DNA from: Staphylococcus auricularis
Lineage (GTDB): Bacteria > Bacillota > Bacilli > Staphylococcales > Staphylococcaceae
NCBI RefSeq assembly: GCF_001500315.1
Contig: NZ_LLER01000007.1
Location: 1-64,000, forward strand
Direction of reading: 5' to 3'
Length of the DNA: 64,000 nt
Shown here: piece after piece, positions 63,739 through 64,000 of the stretch
Numbering within the stretch: position 1 is the first letter of the stretch
Layout of the letters: each line of letters begins with the position of its first letter
Made by a program: the position numbers and the translations under genes
Notes under the pieces: model-generated
What the model was told of the DNA's origin: nothing
Databases searched by the model: none
What the model saw: the letters and a program-made list of their open reading frames with translations, nothing else

Positions 63739-64000
63739 ATGAATGAAATGAAGAAGAAGAGAATCGGAGCGTACATTCGCGTGTCCACAGAGAGACAAGT
63801 AGAGGGTTATAGCATAGAGGGACAAATTACACAAATAGAGCAATATTGCCAATTTAATGGCTATGAACTTGTTGATATATATGCAGATCGAGGTATATCA
63901 GGAAAATCTATGAACCGTCCTGAATTACAGCGCATGTTAAAAGATGCTAAAAATGGAAAATTAGACTGTGTTATGGTTTATAAAACAAATCGTTTGGCAC
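63739..64000 (+). CDS. ccrB: CcrB large serine recombinase (N-terminal part, cut by window edge)
   Basis: ATG 63739 follows AAAGGATG and is 19 bp after ccrA. The N-terminus has the catalytic Ser in AYIRVSTERQVEGYS, DRGISGKSMNRPELQRML and the start of TNRLA, all hallmarks of the resolvase domain of CcrB. It pairs with CcrA on att sites such as that at 54956. The rest lies beyond the edge. Confidence 0.93.
   Translation, partial: MNEMKKKRIGAYIRVSTERQVEGYSIEGQITQIEQYCQFNGYELVDIYADRGISGKSMNRPELQRMLKDAKNGKLDCVMVYKTNRLA

Overview
The window is low-GC Firmicute DNA that reads as Staphylococcus, most likely a coagulase-variable animal-associated species rather than S. aureus. The evidence is a staphylococcal gene set (narG, tatAC beside fepABC, bioB, oatA-like), a YSIRK-type secreted LysM protein, a PepA1-type toxin, and ccrA/ccrB recombinase genes of a staphylococcal cassette chromosome (SCC) at the right edge. 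The species cannot be fixed from sequence alone.

Layout. 1-1743 is the N-terminal part of narG on the minus strand, with two NreC-like palindromes upstream. 2.0-9.7 kb holds a CPBP protease, an Xre regulator, an O-acetyltransferase, a frameshifted LysM/GH19 wall hydrolase, a Fur-controlled siderophore-binding lipoprotein and a YagU-like protein. 10.0-15.1 kb is the Tat translocase (tatA, tatC) and the convergent Fep iron-uptake operon, both with Fur boxes. 15.3-16.9 kb carries a HIT hydrolase, a complete Fst/PepA1-type I toxin-antitoxin locus and a DUF3139 protein. 16.9-26.4 kb is a ten-gene operon for uptake (mannose-family PTS), hydrolysis (GH35 beta-galactosidase) and catabolism (NagA, AgaS, LacC, LacD) of a galactose/GalNAc disaccharide, led by a GntR-family regulator. 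26.8-38.0 kb holds an MFS-like protein, a siderophore-esterase-like protein, a sugar ABC operon with a LacI regulator and phosphoesterase, and a broken YheC/D-type ATP-grasp gene. 38-47.4 kb holds a duplicated 3-hydroxyacyl-CoA dehydrogenase, a gene remnant, bioB with a BirA box, a frameshifted MFS gene, a NUDIX fusion protein, and a TetR-regulated ABC exporter.

47.4-64.0 kb is accessory DNA. A collapsed type III-A CRISPR locus (frameshifted cas1, intact cas2, cas10 cut after its HD region and joined to a Csm6-like tail) is followed by an MFS gene and McrBC. Between mcrB and the next gene lies an SCC attachment site (54956-55000), so the SCC element runs rightward from there. It carries a three-gene cassette (Schlafen/AlbA_2-type, Abi_C HEPN, HEPN-like protein), a divergent winged-helix-like gene, a Cch2-type helicase, two small SCC proteins, ccrA (with an in-frame TGA) and the start of ccrB. 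A LexA-like box sits between the divergent cassette and recombination module. rlmH is expected beyond the right edge.

An unusual number of genes are broken by one base or one codon: LysM/GH19, cas1, an MFS gene, the ABC-operon gene at 31.2-32.2 kb, the YheC/D-like gene, ccrA, and tatC with no normal start codon. Some are homopolymer frameshifts and may be sequencing errors; the nonsense codons are harder to explain that way.
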